A stretch of DNA of 64,000 nt, from assembly GCA_963575745.1 (NCBI GenBank), contig CAUYUJ010014205.1:1060174-1124173 (forward strand). Reading direction: 5' to 3'. Under the pieces are notes generated by a model, which saw only the letters and a program-made list of their open reading frames with translations, made no database searches and was not told where the DNA came from. Position 1 is the first letter of the stretch. Every line of letters begins with the position of its first letter. A program made the translations under genes and the position numbers. Of this stretch, positions 1-12,570 are shown in pieces. The stretch is from Prorocentrum cordatum (lineage: Eukaryota; Sar; Dinophyceae; Prorocentrales; Prorocentraceae).

Positions 1-770
1 TGATGATGATGATGATGGTGATGATGGTGATGGTGATGATTAAGATACTGATAGTGATGGCGATGACGGTGATAATGATGATGATGCTGATGGTGATGGT
101 GCCGATGGTGAAGAAGAAGATGCTGATGATGATGATGATGACGATGATGCTGACAATGATGATGCTGCTGACGACTCTGATACTGTTGCTATTGTTGGTA
201 ATGCTGCTGATGATGATGACGATGATGACGACGATGTTAGTTGTTGTTGATGCTGGTTGATGGTGCTGGTGGTGATTGTGATGGCGATGATAATGGTGCC
301 GATGTTGCTGATGGTGATGATGGTGATGCGGATGATAACGAAGATGCTTATGATGACGACGATGCTGATGATGATGCTGGTGCTGATGGCGATGATGATG
401 ATGATGATGATGGTGATGATGATGGTGATGGTGATGCTGGTGATGATGACGATGACGATACCGATCATGATGCTGATGATGATACTGTTGGTGCTGATGA
501 TGATTCTGCCGCTGAACAAAGATAGTGTAATCATGATGATGATGAGCAGTCTAGTGCTGCTGTTCTTTGTGTTGATGATGGTGCGGATTGGTGATAATGT
601 TGGTGATGATGATGTTGATGATGATGATGATGATGTTGATGATGATGGTGGTGCTGATGCTGATGATGGTGGTGATGACGAAGATGATGGTGGTGATTAT
701 GGTGATGATCATGGTGATGAGCAGGATGGCGCTGCCGTTCTTAGTGTTGGTGATGATGCTGATTGGTAAT

Positions 771-801
<31 letters not shown>

Positions 802-836
802 ATGAAGACGATGATGATGATGATGATGATGATGAG

Positions 837-867
<31 letters not shown>

Positions 868-900
868 ATGATGATGATGATGATGATGATGAGGGCAGGA
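1..900. repeat. Degenerate GAT/ATG trinucleotide array
   Basis: Almost every triplet is GAT, GGT, GCT or a one-base variant, and the array is cut by the left edge of the window. Several frames on both strands stay open (Met/Val, Asp/Gly or Ile/Ser/Thr runs) only because the triplet has no stop codon. Composition changes abruptly near 895 to ordinary GC-rich sequence. I see no codon-level signal of a protein. Confidence 0.9.
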
Positions 901-1080
901 GGAGGCCGAGCGTGCCCGACAGGGGAAGATGAGGAAGAGGAAGACTCCCACCAGCCCGCTGGGCGGAGGTGGTATGACGAATTCTGTTCTTCCTCCCCCT
1001 ACCCCCTACCCCTGGGTCTGGACGGGGAAGGGGGGGGGCGAACAGATTGGAGCGTCCAAGATGGCCCAATATAGCCCGAA
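901..1080. other. Short non-repetitive spacer
   Basis: GC-rich sequence with a C run followed by a G run (about 995-1040). No gene, RNA or recognisable element is visible. Confidence 0.5.
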
Positions 1081-1610
1081 GAGGGCCCAATATAGCCGAC
1101 GGTTGCCTCCATCACGGCCCCGTATACTTCAAGATGGCTCAAGATAACTTCCGATATACCTCCAAGATGCAGCCCTAAGACAATTCCAAATGTCTTCCGA
1201 GACTTCCAAGGCCCTCCCATAAGAAACCCAAATCCTTCCAAAACCAAAAGAGCATCAATGACTTTTTCATGTTCGCTGTTGTTCTTCCGACGGACCTCTG
1301 ATACCTCAACTATTCCAAAAAGATGGCCCAATGGAGCCCCAAGAGGGGCCCAAGAAACCCCAAAGACGGCCCCAAGAGCGCCCAAGAGCGCACCAAGAGC
1401 ACATTGTCGGCCTTCCAGGAAGGGGGTGGAGGAGGGGGTGGGAATTTTCACCTTCCTCCTTTTTGAGCCATGGGCCCCAAAATCGCCCCAGACGGCCACA
1501 AGACTCCCCCAAAAAGTTCCAAGAGAGCCACAAGATGACCCAACAAGCTTCCAAATGGCTCCAAAAGGCTTCCAAACAGGTCTCCAAGAGGCTTCCCAAA
1601 GGCTCGCGGA
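1081..1610. repeat. Dispersed family A, CCAAGA orientation
   Basis: The stretch is built from 9-13 nt units around CCAAGAG and GCCCCAAGA, for example at 1330-1400 and 1490-1580. It is the reverse complement of the GGCCNTCTTGG units that dominate 52.7-56.9 kb, and recurs in this same orientation at 17.25-17.7 kb and 30.35-30.6 kb. Open frames here run through the units on both strands and show no protein family. Confidence 0.65.
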
Positions 1611-1915
1611 GCGAAACCTCCACCAAAGCTTCACGGTTGACTCGTCGTTGTCGCTGTCGTCGTCTTGAACTCGACTGGGCATCGTATATGGATGGCCCCG
1701 GTGGGGATACGCCAAACGTCTGGAGTTCTGGAAGTCTCCGCAACTGAAATGTAGCTTTGGAATGGGCCTGGCCGGTGCCCCTCAACATCTTTGCAGGCGC
1801 AACGTCTGGGGATAGGAAGGAAGACTGGAACAAACCCAAGATGCATGAGAGATCTGGCACTAGCCTCGCCCGTCCAAAATCACCTCCTCCTCTCATAAGC
1901 CCTATACAACGAGGC
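1611..1915. other. Unrecognised spacer
   Basis: Mixed-composition sequence of about 300 bp between families A and B. No coding or RNA signal is visible. Confidence 0.4.
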
Positions 1916-2310
1916 AAGTGCCCCCTCTGACCTCCTTTGCAAAATCACCTCCTCTCTTTTCCATGTCACTGAAGGATGTGCCCCCTTGGAAGTCGGACGG
2001 CCCATGGTCCTGCAATTCAGGCGAGGACCCCGTTGTGACAAGGAGCAAAACGCCGGCGAAGCAAAATCACAGAGCCCAAGGTCCAGCGAGAGCCCCGGCT
2101 TGAAAAAGAGCCACCCTCAATCCGCGCACAGTTTCAGAACTTGAGAACTCTTCGACAGAAGACCAGGGAAGCCTCAAGCGGCAGCCCCGATGTGATAAAG
2201 GGCCACCCTCCACCAGTGTAGCTGCGACTATACATCAGATCGCTAAGAGAAAGGCTGTCTCAAACGTTGGTTGTAGTTCGAAAAGGAGCCACACTCCATA
2301 TCTGTCGTCG
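1916..2310. repeat. Dispersed family B (about 84-92 bp units), GAAAAGGAGCC orientation
   Basis: Diverged units carry GAAAAAGAGCCACCCTC near 2103, GATAAAGGGCCACCCTCC near 2195 and CGAAAAGGAGCCACACTCC near 2279, spaced 92 and 84 bp. The same unit in this orientation fills 24.4-25.2 kb, and in the opposite orientation 29.5-30.0 kb. Confidence 0.55.
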
Positions 2311-2545
2311 TCGCCATCGTCTTCGTCGTCGTCGGGCGCCTGGAGTTTGCAGCTACTGGGCGCAGGCCCTGGTCGCCCACGGAGCTTAAACTCCCCCCGG
2401 CGGGGGGAGAAAGGTCGAAGACGTTTAGTCCTCGTCGTCGCCGCCGCAGTCGTTGCCGTGGTCATCCAGCCATGACCAATTACAGGTCTGCCTCTGAGCC
2501 CCTGCCGGGGTCCACCTTGGCTAGATTTTCGAGCGGCGTCCAGCC
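2311..2545. other. Spacer before the GTC array
   Basis: About 235 bp with scattered GTC triplets and a CCCCCGG/CGGGGGG dyad near 2393-2410. No gene is seen. Confidence 0.4.
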
Positions 2546-3146
2546 GTGGCAAGGAAGACCTCCACAGACGCCTCAAAACCTTCGAATCGCTACCGCAGTC
2601 ATCGCCGCCGCCGCCACCGCCACCGCCGCAACGGTCGTCGTCGTCGTCGTAATCGTCGTCGACGTCCTCGTCCTCGTCCTCGTCGTCGTCGTCGTCGCCT
2701 TCGTCGTCGTCGTCGTCGCGTCGTCGTCGTCGTCGTAGTCCTCGTCATCGTGCTCGTCGTCGTCGTCGCCTTCGTCGTCGTCGTCGCGTCGACGTCGTCG
2801 TCGTCGACGTTGTCGTCCTCTTCGTCGCCGTCTTCGTCGAAGTGTTTTTTTGTTTTCGTCGCCATCATCATCGTGATCGTCCTCGTTCTCGTCCTCGTCG
2901 TCGTGAGCCGCCGTCGTCGCCGTCGCCGTCCTCGCCATCTTCGGCGTCGTCGTCCTCGTCGTCGTCGTCCTCATCGTCGTCGTCGTCACAATTGCCGTCG
3001 CCGCGGTCGATCTCGTCCTCGTCCACGTCGTCGTCGTCGTCCAGCCGTCGGCGCCGTCCTCGTCCCCGTCCTGGTCCGGGTCCTGGTCCTGGTCCTCGTC
3101 GTCCTCTTCGTCCTCGTCGTCGTCGTCGTGGTCGTCATCGGCCTCA

Positions 3147-3181
<35 letters not shown>

Positions 3182-3342
3182 TTCGTACAACGCCGTCGTC
3201 ACCGTCGCCGTCCTCGTCCAAGTCCTCCTCCACATCCTCGTCTTCGTCGTCGTCGTCGCCGCTGTGTTCGTCGTCGTCGTCGTCCTCATCGTCCTCGTCA
3301 TTGTCCTCGCCCTCGTCTTTGTCGTCGTCCGCCGCAATCGTC

Positions 3343-3455
3343 GTCCTCGTCCTCGTCCTCACCTTCGTCTTCGTCTTCATCGTTGTCGTCTCCGTCGTCC
3401 TCGTCCTCGTCCTCACCTTCGTCTTCGTCTTCATCGTTGTCGTTTCCGTCGTCCT
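3343..3455. repeat. 54-bp tandem duplication inside the GTC array
   Basis: A distinctive stretch with ACCTTCGTCTTCG starts at 3361 and again at 3415. The following 40 bases match except for a C/T difference near the end of each copy. Confidence 0.75.
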
Positions 3456-5727
3456 CGTCGTCCTCGTACTCGTCCTCTTCGTCGTCCTCGTCCTCGTCCT
3501 CGTCGTCATCCTCGCCCTCGCCTTCGCCCTCGTCGTCGTCGGCGCTGTCGTCATCGCCCTCGTCCAATTCCTCATCCGCTGCCGTCGTCGCCGTCTTGGT
3601 CCTCGTCGTCTTCATCCTCGTCATCGTCCTCGTCGTCGTCATCGTCCTCGTCGTCGTTGTCGTCGCCATCGCGTCGTCGTCGTCCTCGTCGTCGTCCGCC
3701 GCCGTCGTGCTCGTCGCCATCGTCGTTTTCATCGTCCTCGCCGCCGTTGTCGTCGTTGTCGTCGTCGTGATCGTCGTCGTCGTTGTCCTCGTCGTCGTCG
3801 TCGTCGTCATTATCGTCCTGGTCCTCGTCCTCGTTTATCGCCGTCGTCCTCGTCCTGGACCTCGTCCTCGATGTCGTCGTCGTCGTCGCCGTCTTCATCG
3901 TTTATGTCCTGGTCCTTGTCGTCTCCGGCCGCTGCAGCCGTCTTCAGCCTCGACTTCGTCCTTGTCTTCTTCCTCGTCCTCGTCGTCGTCGTCGTTCTCG
4001 TCCGCCGCCATCGTCGACGTCCTCCTCCTCATCTCGCCGTCGTCGCCATGCTCGCCGTCGTCCTCGTCGTCGTCGTCGTGACCTGGCCGTCGCCGTCCTT
4101 GTCCTCGTCTTCGCCCTCGTCCTCGTCGTCGTCGTCGTCGCCGCGGCCGTCCTCATCATCCTCCTCCTCCACGTCCTCGTCGCCGTCCGTCGCCGTCGTC
4201 GCCGTCCGTCGCCGTCGTCACCGCCCTCGTCCTCGACCTCGTCCTCGTCCGGGGTGGTCGTACTCGTCGTCCTCGTTTCCGTCGTCGTCGCCGTCACCGC
4301 CGCCGTCGTCGTCATCGCCGTCGTCCTCGTCCTCGTCGTCGTCGTCCGCCGTCGTCGCCAGCCTCGTCCTCGTAGTCGTGTTCGTCCTGGTGCTCCAGCT
4401 CGCCGTCGTCGTCGCCGTCGTCTACGTGATCGTCCTCGTCGTCGTCCCCCGCTGTCGTCGCCATCCTCATCCTCATCCTCGTCGTCGTCCTCGTCCTCTT
4501 TCCCGTCGTCCTCGTCGTCCTCGTCCTCGTCTTCGTCCTCGTCGTCGTCGCCTTCGTCGTCGCCGTCACCGTAACCGTCCTTGTCAGCACCGTTGTCCCC
4601 GTGCTCGTCATCTTCCGCCGGTGTCGTCGCCGTCCTCGCCCTCGTCCTCGTCCACGTCGTCGTCCTCGTCCTCGTCGTCGTCCTCGTCATCCCCGTCATC
4701 CTGGTCGTCGTCAGCGTCCTCACCATCGCCGTCGTCCCCTCGTCCTCGTCCTCGTCGTCCACCGCTGTCGCCGTCGTCCTCGTCCTCATCCCCGTCCTCG
4801 TCGTCCTCATCGTCCTCGTCGTCGTCGTAGTGTCGTCGTCACATTCGCCGTCGTAGTCGTCGTTGTCGTCGTCCTCGTCGTCCTAGTCATCGTCCGCTGT
4901 CGTCATCGTCGTCGTCATGGCCGTCGCCAACGCCCTCGTCCTCGTCGTCGTCGTCGTCGTTGTCGTCACAATCGCCGTCGTCATCGTCGTCGCCCGGGGC
5001 GGTCGTGCTCGTCGTCCTCGTCGTCGCCGTCGCAGTCGTCGTCGTCGTCGTCGCAATCGCCGTCATCGTCATCGTCCTCGTCATGGTCGTCATCGTCGTC
5101 CTCGTCGTATTTGTCGTCGTCGTCGCCGTCGCCATCATCGTCTCGTCGTCGTCCGCCACCGTCGTCGTCGTCCTCGTCCCCGTCCTCGGCGCCGTCGTCG
5201 TCCCCGTCCCCGTCCTCGTCCCCGTCCCCACTCGTGCCCTGACGTCGTCGCAATCTTCGCCCCCTCGTCCTCGTACTCACCCTCGTCCTCGTCTTCGTCC
5301 TCGTCGCCGTCGTCGTCGTCGTCGTCGCCGCCGTCCTCGTCCTCGTCCTCGTAGTCGCCCTCGTCCTCGTCGTCATCCGCTGCCGTCGTCGTCTCCGTCG
5401 CCGTCTCCTTCGTCGTCCACGTCCTCGACCCCGTCGTCGTGGTCGTCATCCGCCGCCGTCGTCCTCGTTCTCGTCCTCAACTTCGTCGTCATGCTCGTCC
5501 TCGTCCTCCGCGTCGTCGTCGTCCTTGTCGTCGTCATCGTCGTCGTCGCCGGCATCATCGTCGTCCTCGACCTCGTCCTCGTGCTCGTCCGCCACCGTCG
5601 TCGCAATCGTCACCCTGTCCTCGTCCTCGTCTTCGTCCTCGTCACCGTCGTCGTCCTCGCCTTCATCGTCGTCGTCGTCCTCGTCGTCGTCGTCGTCATC
5701 GTCCTCGTCGCCCTCGTCAACCTCGTG

Positions 5728-5759
<32 letters not shown>

Positions 5760-6512
5760 GGTCGTCGTGGTCGTCCTCGTCCTCGTCGTCGTCGTCGTCG
5801 CCGTCGTCCTCATCTTCGACGCCCTCGTCCTCTTCCTCATCCTCGTCGTCGCCCTGGTCGCCGTCGCCGTCGTCGTGGTCGTCCTCGTAATCGTTGTCAG
5901 CATCGTCGCCGCCGTCGTCGTCATCGTCGCCGTCGTCGTCGTCATCGTCGCAGTTGTCGTTTTCGCCCTCGTCCTTGTCCGCCGCCGTCGTCCCCGTCCT
6001 CGTCCCAGGTCTCGTCCTCGTCCTCGTCGTCGTCGTCGTCGTCATCGTCGTCCTCGTCGTGGTCGTCGTCGTCCCCGTCGCCGTCGCCGTCGTCGTCGTC
6101 GCCCTGGTCCTCGTCGGCCTGTTCCTCGTCATCGTCATCGTCGTCGTCATCGCCGTCGTCCTCGTCCTCGTCCTCGTCGTCCTCCTCGTCCTCGTCGTCG
6201 TTCTCGACAAAGACGTTTACCCCGTCGTCGCCGTCATCGTTATCGTGCTCGTGCTCGTCGTCATCCACAAACGTCGTCCTCGCCATCGTCTCCATCCTCG
6301 TCCTCGTCGGCGTCGTCGTCGTCACCGTCCTCGTCCTCGTCCTCGTCGTCGTCGCAGTCGCCGTCGCCCTAGTCCTGGTCCTCGTCGTTGTCCTGGTCCT
6401 CGTTGTCTGTTTCCTCCGCGCCGTCGCCCTCGCCCTCGCCCGCCGCCGTCGTCCTCGTCGTCGTCCTAGTCCTGGTCCTCGTCGTCGTCGTCGCCGTCCT
6501 TGTCCTTGTCCT

Positions 6513-6545
<33 letters not shown>

Positions 6546-6557
6546 CCGCCGCGGCCT

Positions 6558-6623
<66 letters not shown>

Positions 6624-6880
6624 TCGTCGTCGTCGTCTTCGTCATCCTCGTCGTCGCCGTCGACGTCGTCCTCGTCCTTGTCCTCGTCGTCGTCGTCGTC
6701 GTCGACGTCCTCCCCGGTGCAGCTGGCATCGTCTTCGTCCTGGTTCTCGTCGTTGTCGTCCTCGTCCTCGTCTTCGCCGTCGTTCTCGACCTCGTCGTCG
6801 GCGTCAACGCCCTCGTCGTCTTCATCGTCGTCGTCGTCGTCGTGTTCTACATCGACGTCGGGTTCGTCGCCGCCGTCGTC

Positions 6881-7288
6881 GTCCTCGTCGTCGTCCTCGT
6901 CGGCGTCGTCGTCGTCGTCGTTGTCGCCATCGTCGTCGTCCTCGTCGTCGTCGTCGCCCTCGTCGTGGTCGTCGTCGTTGTCGTCCTCGTCGTCGCCCTC
7001 GTCCTCGTCGGCGTCGTCGTCGTCGTCCTCAATCTCGCCGTGACCATCATCGTCCCCGTCGTCGTCGTCGCCGTCGTTCTCGTGGTCATCTTCGTCTTCG
7101 TCGTGGTCATCGTCCGCGCCCTGGCCGTCGCCGTCATCGTCCTCGTCCTCGTCGTCGTCGTCGTCGTCGTCGTCGGCCGCCGTCGTCGCCGTCCTCATCC
7201 TCGTGGTCGTCCTCGTCCTCGTCGTCGTCGTCGGCGTCGTCGTCGTCGGGTCTGTCGCCGCCGTCGTCGTCCTCGTCCTCGTCCTCGC

Positions 7289-7325
<37 letters not shown>

Positions 7326-8211
7326 CTCGTCGTCGTCGTCCTCGTTCTCGTGGTCCTCGTCGTCGTCCTCGTCCTCGGCCCTCGTCGTCGTGGTCGTCGC
7401 CGTCGCCCTCGTCCTCGCCGCCGTATCCTCGCCGCCAGGGCCGTCGTCGGCATCGACCTTGTCCTCGTCATCGTCGTCGGCACAGTTACCGTCGCCCTCA
7501 TTTTCCTCCACATCTTCGTCCTCCTCGTCCTCATCAGCGTCGTCGTCGTCGCCCTCGTCGTCATCGTTGTCGTCCTCGCCCTCGTCCTCGTCCACCACCG
7601 TCGTCGCCGTCCTCGTCCTCACCCTCGTCGTCGCTGTCGCCGTCGTCGTTCTCGTCCTCAACGCCGTCGTCGTCCTCGTCCTCGTCGACGTCGTCGTCAC
7701 CGTCGCCGTCGCCGTCGTCGTCATCCTCGTCCTCGTCCTCGTCGCCGTCCTCCGCCGTCATCCTCGTCGTGGCCGTCGTCCTCGTCGTCGTCGTTCTCGT
7801 CCTCGTCGTCGTCCTCGTCGGCGTCGTCGTCGTCGTCGTTGTCGCCATCGTCGTCGTCGTCGTCGTCGTCGTCGCCCTCGTCGTGGTCGTCGTCGTTGTC
7901 GTCCTCGTCGTCGCCCTCGTCCTCGTCGGCGTCGTCGTCGTCGTCCTCAATCTCGCCGTGACCATCATCGTCCCCGTCGTCGTCGTCGCCGTCGTTCTCG
8001 TGGTCATCTTCGTCTTCGTCGTGGTCATCGTCCGCGCCCTGGCCGTCGCCGTCATCGTCCTCGTCCTCGTCGTCGTCGTCGTCGTCGTCGTCGGCCGCCG
8101 TCGTCGCCGTCCTCATCCTCGTGGTCGTCCTCGTCCTCGTCGTCGTCGTCGGCGTCGTCGTCGTCGGGTCTGTCGCCGCCGTCGTCGTCCTCGTCCTCGT
8201 CCTCGCCGTCG

Positions 8212-8246
<35 letters not shown>

Positions 8247-8725
8247 CTCGTCGTCGTCGTCCTCGTTCTCGTGGTCCTCGTCGTCGTCCTCGTCCTAGGC
8301 CCTCGTCGTCGTGGTCGTCGCCGTCGCCCTCGTCCTCGCCGCCGTATCCTCGTCGCCAGGGCCGTCGTCGGCATCGACCTTGTCCTCGTCATCGTCGTCG
8401 GCACAGTTACCGTCGCCCTCATTTTCCTCCACATCTTCGTCCTCCTCGTCCTCATCAGCGTCGTCGTCGTCGCCCTCGTCGTCATCGTTGTCGTCCTCGC
8501 CCTCGTCCTCGTCCACCACCGTCGTCGCCGTCCTCGTCCTCACCCTCGTCGTCGCTGTCGCCGTCGTCGTTCTCGTCCTCGACGCCGTCGTCGTCCTCGT
8601 CCTCGTCGACGTCGTCGTCACCGTCGCCGTCGCCGTCGTCGTCATCCTCGTCCTCGTCCTCGTCGCCGTCCTCCGCCGTCATCCTCGTCGTGGCCGTCGT
8701 CCTCGTCGTCGTCGTTCTCGTCCTC
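6881..8725. repeat. Nearly identical 918-921 bp tandem duplication
   Basis: Copy 1 is about 6881-7800 and copy 2 about 7799-8725. Anchors that are rare in this array recur at fixed offset: AATCTCGCCGTGACC at 7031 and 7949 (918 bp), CACAGTTACCGTCGCC at 7481 and 8402 (921 bp). I count only about five substitutions and one 3-bp insertion, so the copies are roughly 99% identical. That is far closer than the surrounding degenerate triplets and implies a recent unequal exchange or replication event, or an assembly artefact. Confidence 0.85.
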
Positions 8726-8886
8726 CTCCGCGTCGTCGGCGCCGTCGTCGTCGCCGTCGCCGTCGTCGTCATCATCTTCCTCCTCGTCGGAGTCGTCGTC
8801 GTCGTCGTCGCCGTTGCCGACGTCGTCGTCGTCGCCCTCGCCGTCGCCGCCGCCGTCGCTGTCGTCGTCGTCGTCGTGGCCGCCGC

Positions 8887-8987
8887 CCTTCTTCTCGAAC
8901 GGCTTGCGCTCCTAGGCTGCCGGTTCTACTGCCCCGAGAGAACTGTGCGATGCAGCTGACTCAATGCGCTCTCTAATGCAATGCAAT
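8887..8987. other. 101-bp non-repeat island in the GTC array
   Basis: An abrupt interruption of mixed sequence is flanked by the direct repeat GTGGCCGCCGC at 8876-8886 and 8988-8998. The island has no ORF of note and no recognised family. The flanks resemble a target-site duplication, but GCC-rich 11-mers could recur by chance here. Confidence 0.5.
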
Positions 8988-9423
8988 GTGGCCGCCGCAC
9001 TTGCCGTCGCCGTCGCCGTCGTGGTCGTCGTCGTCGCCATCGTCGTACTCGTCCTCGCCGTCGTCGTCAGCGTACTCGCCCTCGTCACCGCCGTCGTCGC
9101 TGTCATCGTCGTCGTCGCCGGCGTCAACGTCCTCGTTGTCGTCCTCATTCTCGTATTCGACGTCGTCGTCGTTGTCGTCGTCGTCGTCCGCGTCGCCGTC
9201 GTCGTCGCCGTCGTCCTCGTCGCCGTCGTTATTGTCGACGTCATCTGCTTCATCGTCGTCGCCCTGGTCGTGTCGTCGTCGTCGTCACCGTCGCCGTCGT
9301 CGTCGTTTATCGTCGTCCTCGCCGTCGTCCTCGCCGTGGCCGTCGTCGCCGTCGTCGTCGCCGTCGTCGTCGTCCTCGTCGTCGTCTTCGTCCTCGTCGT
9401 CGTCGTCGCCGTCGCCGTCGCCC

Positions 9424-9458
<35 letters not shown>

Positions 9459-9807
9459 CTCGTCGTAGCCGTCGTCGCCGTCGTCGTAACCATGGTCGAC
9501 GTCGTCGTCGTCGAGGTCCTCGTCCTCGTCGTTGCCGTCCTCGCCGTCGTCGTCGTCGTCGTCGTCGTCGCCATTGTCGTCGCCATCGTCGTCGTAGTCG
9601 TAGTCGTTGTCGTATGTTGTCGTCGCCGTCGTCGTCGCCGACGTCGTCGCCGTCGTCGTTTAGACGTTGTCGTCGTTGTCGTCGGCGCCAACGTCGCCGT
9701 CACCATCGCCGTCATTGCTGTCGTCGCCACCGTCGTCGTCATCGTCGTCGTCGTCCACAGTCTCGTCCTTGTCGTCACCGTCATCGCCATCGTCGTTGCC
9801 GTCATCG

Positions 9808-9839
<32 letters not shown>

Positions 9840-10171
9840 ACCCCCGTCGCCGTCGTCGCCGTCGTCGACGTTGTCGTCGTCGTCGTCGTCGTCTTTCTCC
9901 TCGTCGCGTCGTCGTCGTTGTCGTCGTCACCGTTGTCGTCGTCGCCGTCGCCCTCGTCGTCGTCGTTGTCGTCGTCGTCGTCGTCGTCGTCCTCGTCATC
10001 ACCGACGCCGCCGTCGCCGTCGTCGCTGTCATCGTTGTCGTCGTCGTCGGCATCGTCGTCGTCGTCATCGTCGCCGCCGTGGCCGTCGCCGTGGCCGTCG
10101 CCGTCGTGGTCGTTCTCCTCGTCCTCGTCCTCGTCCTCGTCGCCATCGCTGGCGCCGTCGAAACCGTCGCC

Positions 10172-10226
<55 letters not shown>

Positions 10227-10256
10227 TCATCGTCCTCGCCCTCCTCCTCATGATCG

Positions 10257-10293
<37 letters not shown>

Positions 10294-11263
10294 CATCAGC
10301 GTCGTAGCCGTCGTCGTCGTCCTCGCCGTCGTGTTCGTCGTCGTCGTCGCTGTCGTCGTGGTCGTCGGCGGCGGCGGCGTCGTCCTTGTCGTCGGCCTCG
10401 GCCTCGTCGTCGTCGCCGTCGTCGCCGTCGCCGACGTTGTCTTCGTCGTCGCCACGGTCGTTGTCGGCCTCGTCGTCGCCGTCGCCGTCGTCGTGCTCGT
10501 CGTCGTCGCCGCCAGCGTCGGTGTCTTTGCCGCCGACGTCGCAGTCGCGGGTCGTCGCCGTCGCCGTCGTCGTCATCGTCTTGGTCGTCGCCGTCGAGGT
10601 CACGGGTTATCGCCGTCGCCGTCGTCGTCATCGTCCCCGGTCTCGTCGTCACCATTGTCGTTGTCCTTGTCTTCGTCGTCGTCGCTGTCGCCGTCGTGTT
10701 CGTCGTCGTCGTCGTCGTCATCGCCGTCGCCGACGTCGTCGTCGTCGTCCTCGCCGCCGTCGTCGTCGTCGCCACCGTTGCCATCGTCGCCGTCGTCGTT
10801 GTCGTCGTCGTCGTCCTCGCCGCCGTCGTCGTCGCCCCCGTCGCCATCGTCGCCGTTGTCGTTGCCGTCGTCGTGGTCCTCGTCCTCGGCCTCGTCATTG
10901 TCCTGGTCGTGCTCGTCGTCGTCCTCGTCGCCGTCGACTTCGTCCTCGTCGCCGTCGCCGACGTCGTCGTCGTCGTTCTCGCCACCGTCGTCCACGCCAC
11001 CGTCGCCATCGTCGCCGTCATCGTTACCATCGTCGTGGTCCTCGTCCTCGTCCTCGTCATCGCCGTCGTCGCTATTCGTCGTCGTCGTCGCCGTCGCGGC
11101 CGTCGTTATCGTCACCGTCGGTGTCGCCCAGTCGTATTCGCCGTTTCCCTCACCGATCGCGTCGTCGTCGTCCTATTCGCCGTTTCCGTCACCGACACCG
11201 TATTCGTCGTCGTCGCCGCCGTGGCGGTCGCCGTCGCCATCGCCGGCGCCGTCGCCCTCGTGA

Positions 11264-11299
<36 letters not shown>

Positions 11300-11768
11300 T
11301 CCCGTCGTCGTCGCCATCGCCGTTGCTGCAGATGTCGCTGTCGCCGTCGCCGTCGCCTGCGTCGGTGCCGTCACCGTCGCCGCCGTCGCCGTCGTCGTCC
11401 TCGCCGTCGCCGTCGTCCTCGCCGTCGCCGTCAGTCTGGTCGTCGTCCTCGTGACCGTCATCGCTGTCGTCGCCGTCCTCGTCGTCGCCGTCGTCGTCGT
11501 CGGCGTCGCCCTCGCCGTCGCCGTTGCCGTCGCCGTCGCCGTCGTCGCCGTCGCCGTGGCCGTCGTCGTTACCGTCGTCGTCCTCGTACTCGTTATAGTC
11601 GTCGTCGTCGTCGCCATCGTCGTCGTCGTCCCCGTCGCAGTCGCCGTCGCCGTCATCGTCGCCGTCGTGGTCGTCGTCCTCGTCCCCGTCGCCGTCGCCG
11701 TCGCCGTCGTCGTGGTCGCCGTCACCGTCATCGTCGTCGTCGCCGTCGTCGTCGTCGTCTTCATCGCT

Positions 11769-11799
<31 letters not shown>

Positions 11800-11807
11800 T
11801 CGTGGTC

Positions 11808-11841
<34 letters not shown>

Positions 11842-11893
11842 TCGTCGTCGCCGTCCTCGTGATCGCCGGCGTCGTCGTCGTCGTCGTCGTCGA

Positions 11894-11925
<32 letters not shown>

Positions 11926-12149
11926 GCGTGGTCGTCCTCTTCGTCCTCGTCCTCGTCACCATCGCCGCCGCCGTCGCCGTCGCAACCGTCGCCGTCGTCG
12001 TCGTCGTCGCCGCCGCCGTCGTCGTCCCCGTCGTCGTCGTCGTCGTCGTCATCTTCGTCGTCACCGTGGCCGTTGCCGTCGCCGTCGCCGTCGAGGTCGT
12101 CGTTCTCGTCCTCGCCGCCCTCGTCGTCGTCGCCTTCGCCGACGTGGTC

Positions 12150-12279
12150 GTTGTCGTCGTCGGCGTCGTCGTCTTCGCCGTCGCCCTCGCCGTCGACGTC
12201 GCCGTCGTCGTCGTCTTCGTCGTCGTCATCCTAGCCATCGCCGACGTTCACGTCGTCGTCCTCGTCCCCGTCATCGATG

Positions 12280-12310
<31 letters not shown>

Positions 12311-12570
12311 TGCCGTCGAAGTCGCCGTCGTTGTTGTCGTCCTCGTCCTCGTCGTTGTCGCCGTCGCCGTCGTCCTCGTCGTCGTCCTCGTCCCCGTTAT
12401 CGCTGTCGTCGCCGTCGCCGTCGTGGTCATCGTCGTCGTCGGCGTCGTCATCTTTGCCGTCGTCCTCGCCGTCGCCGTCGTCGTCGTCGTCGTCTTCGTC
12501 GTCATCATCCTATACATCGCCGACGTCGTCGTCGTCGTCCTCGTCCCCGTCATCGCTGTCGTCGCCGTCG
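12150..12570. repeat. Diverged 279-bp duplication at the end of the GTC array
   Basis: CTAGCCATCGCCGACG at 12231 and CTATACATCGCCGACG at 12510 lie in otherwise matching surroundings, including CCTCGTCCCCGTCATCG in both. The copies are more diverged than the 920-bp duplication. Confidence 0.6.

Noticed and set aside
40-1090. Frames rich in Met/Val, Asp/Gly or Ser/Ile at the left edge
   Set aside because: Direct translations of the degenerate GAT array.
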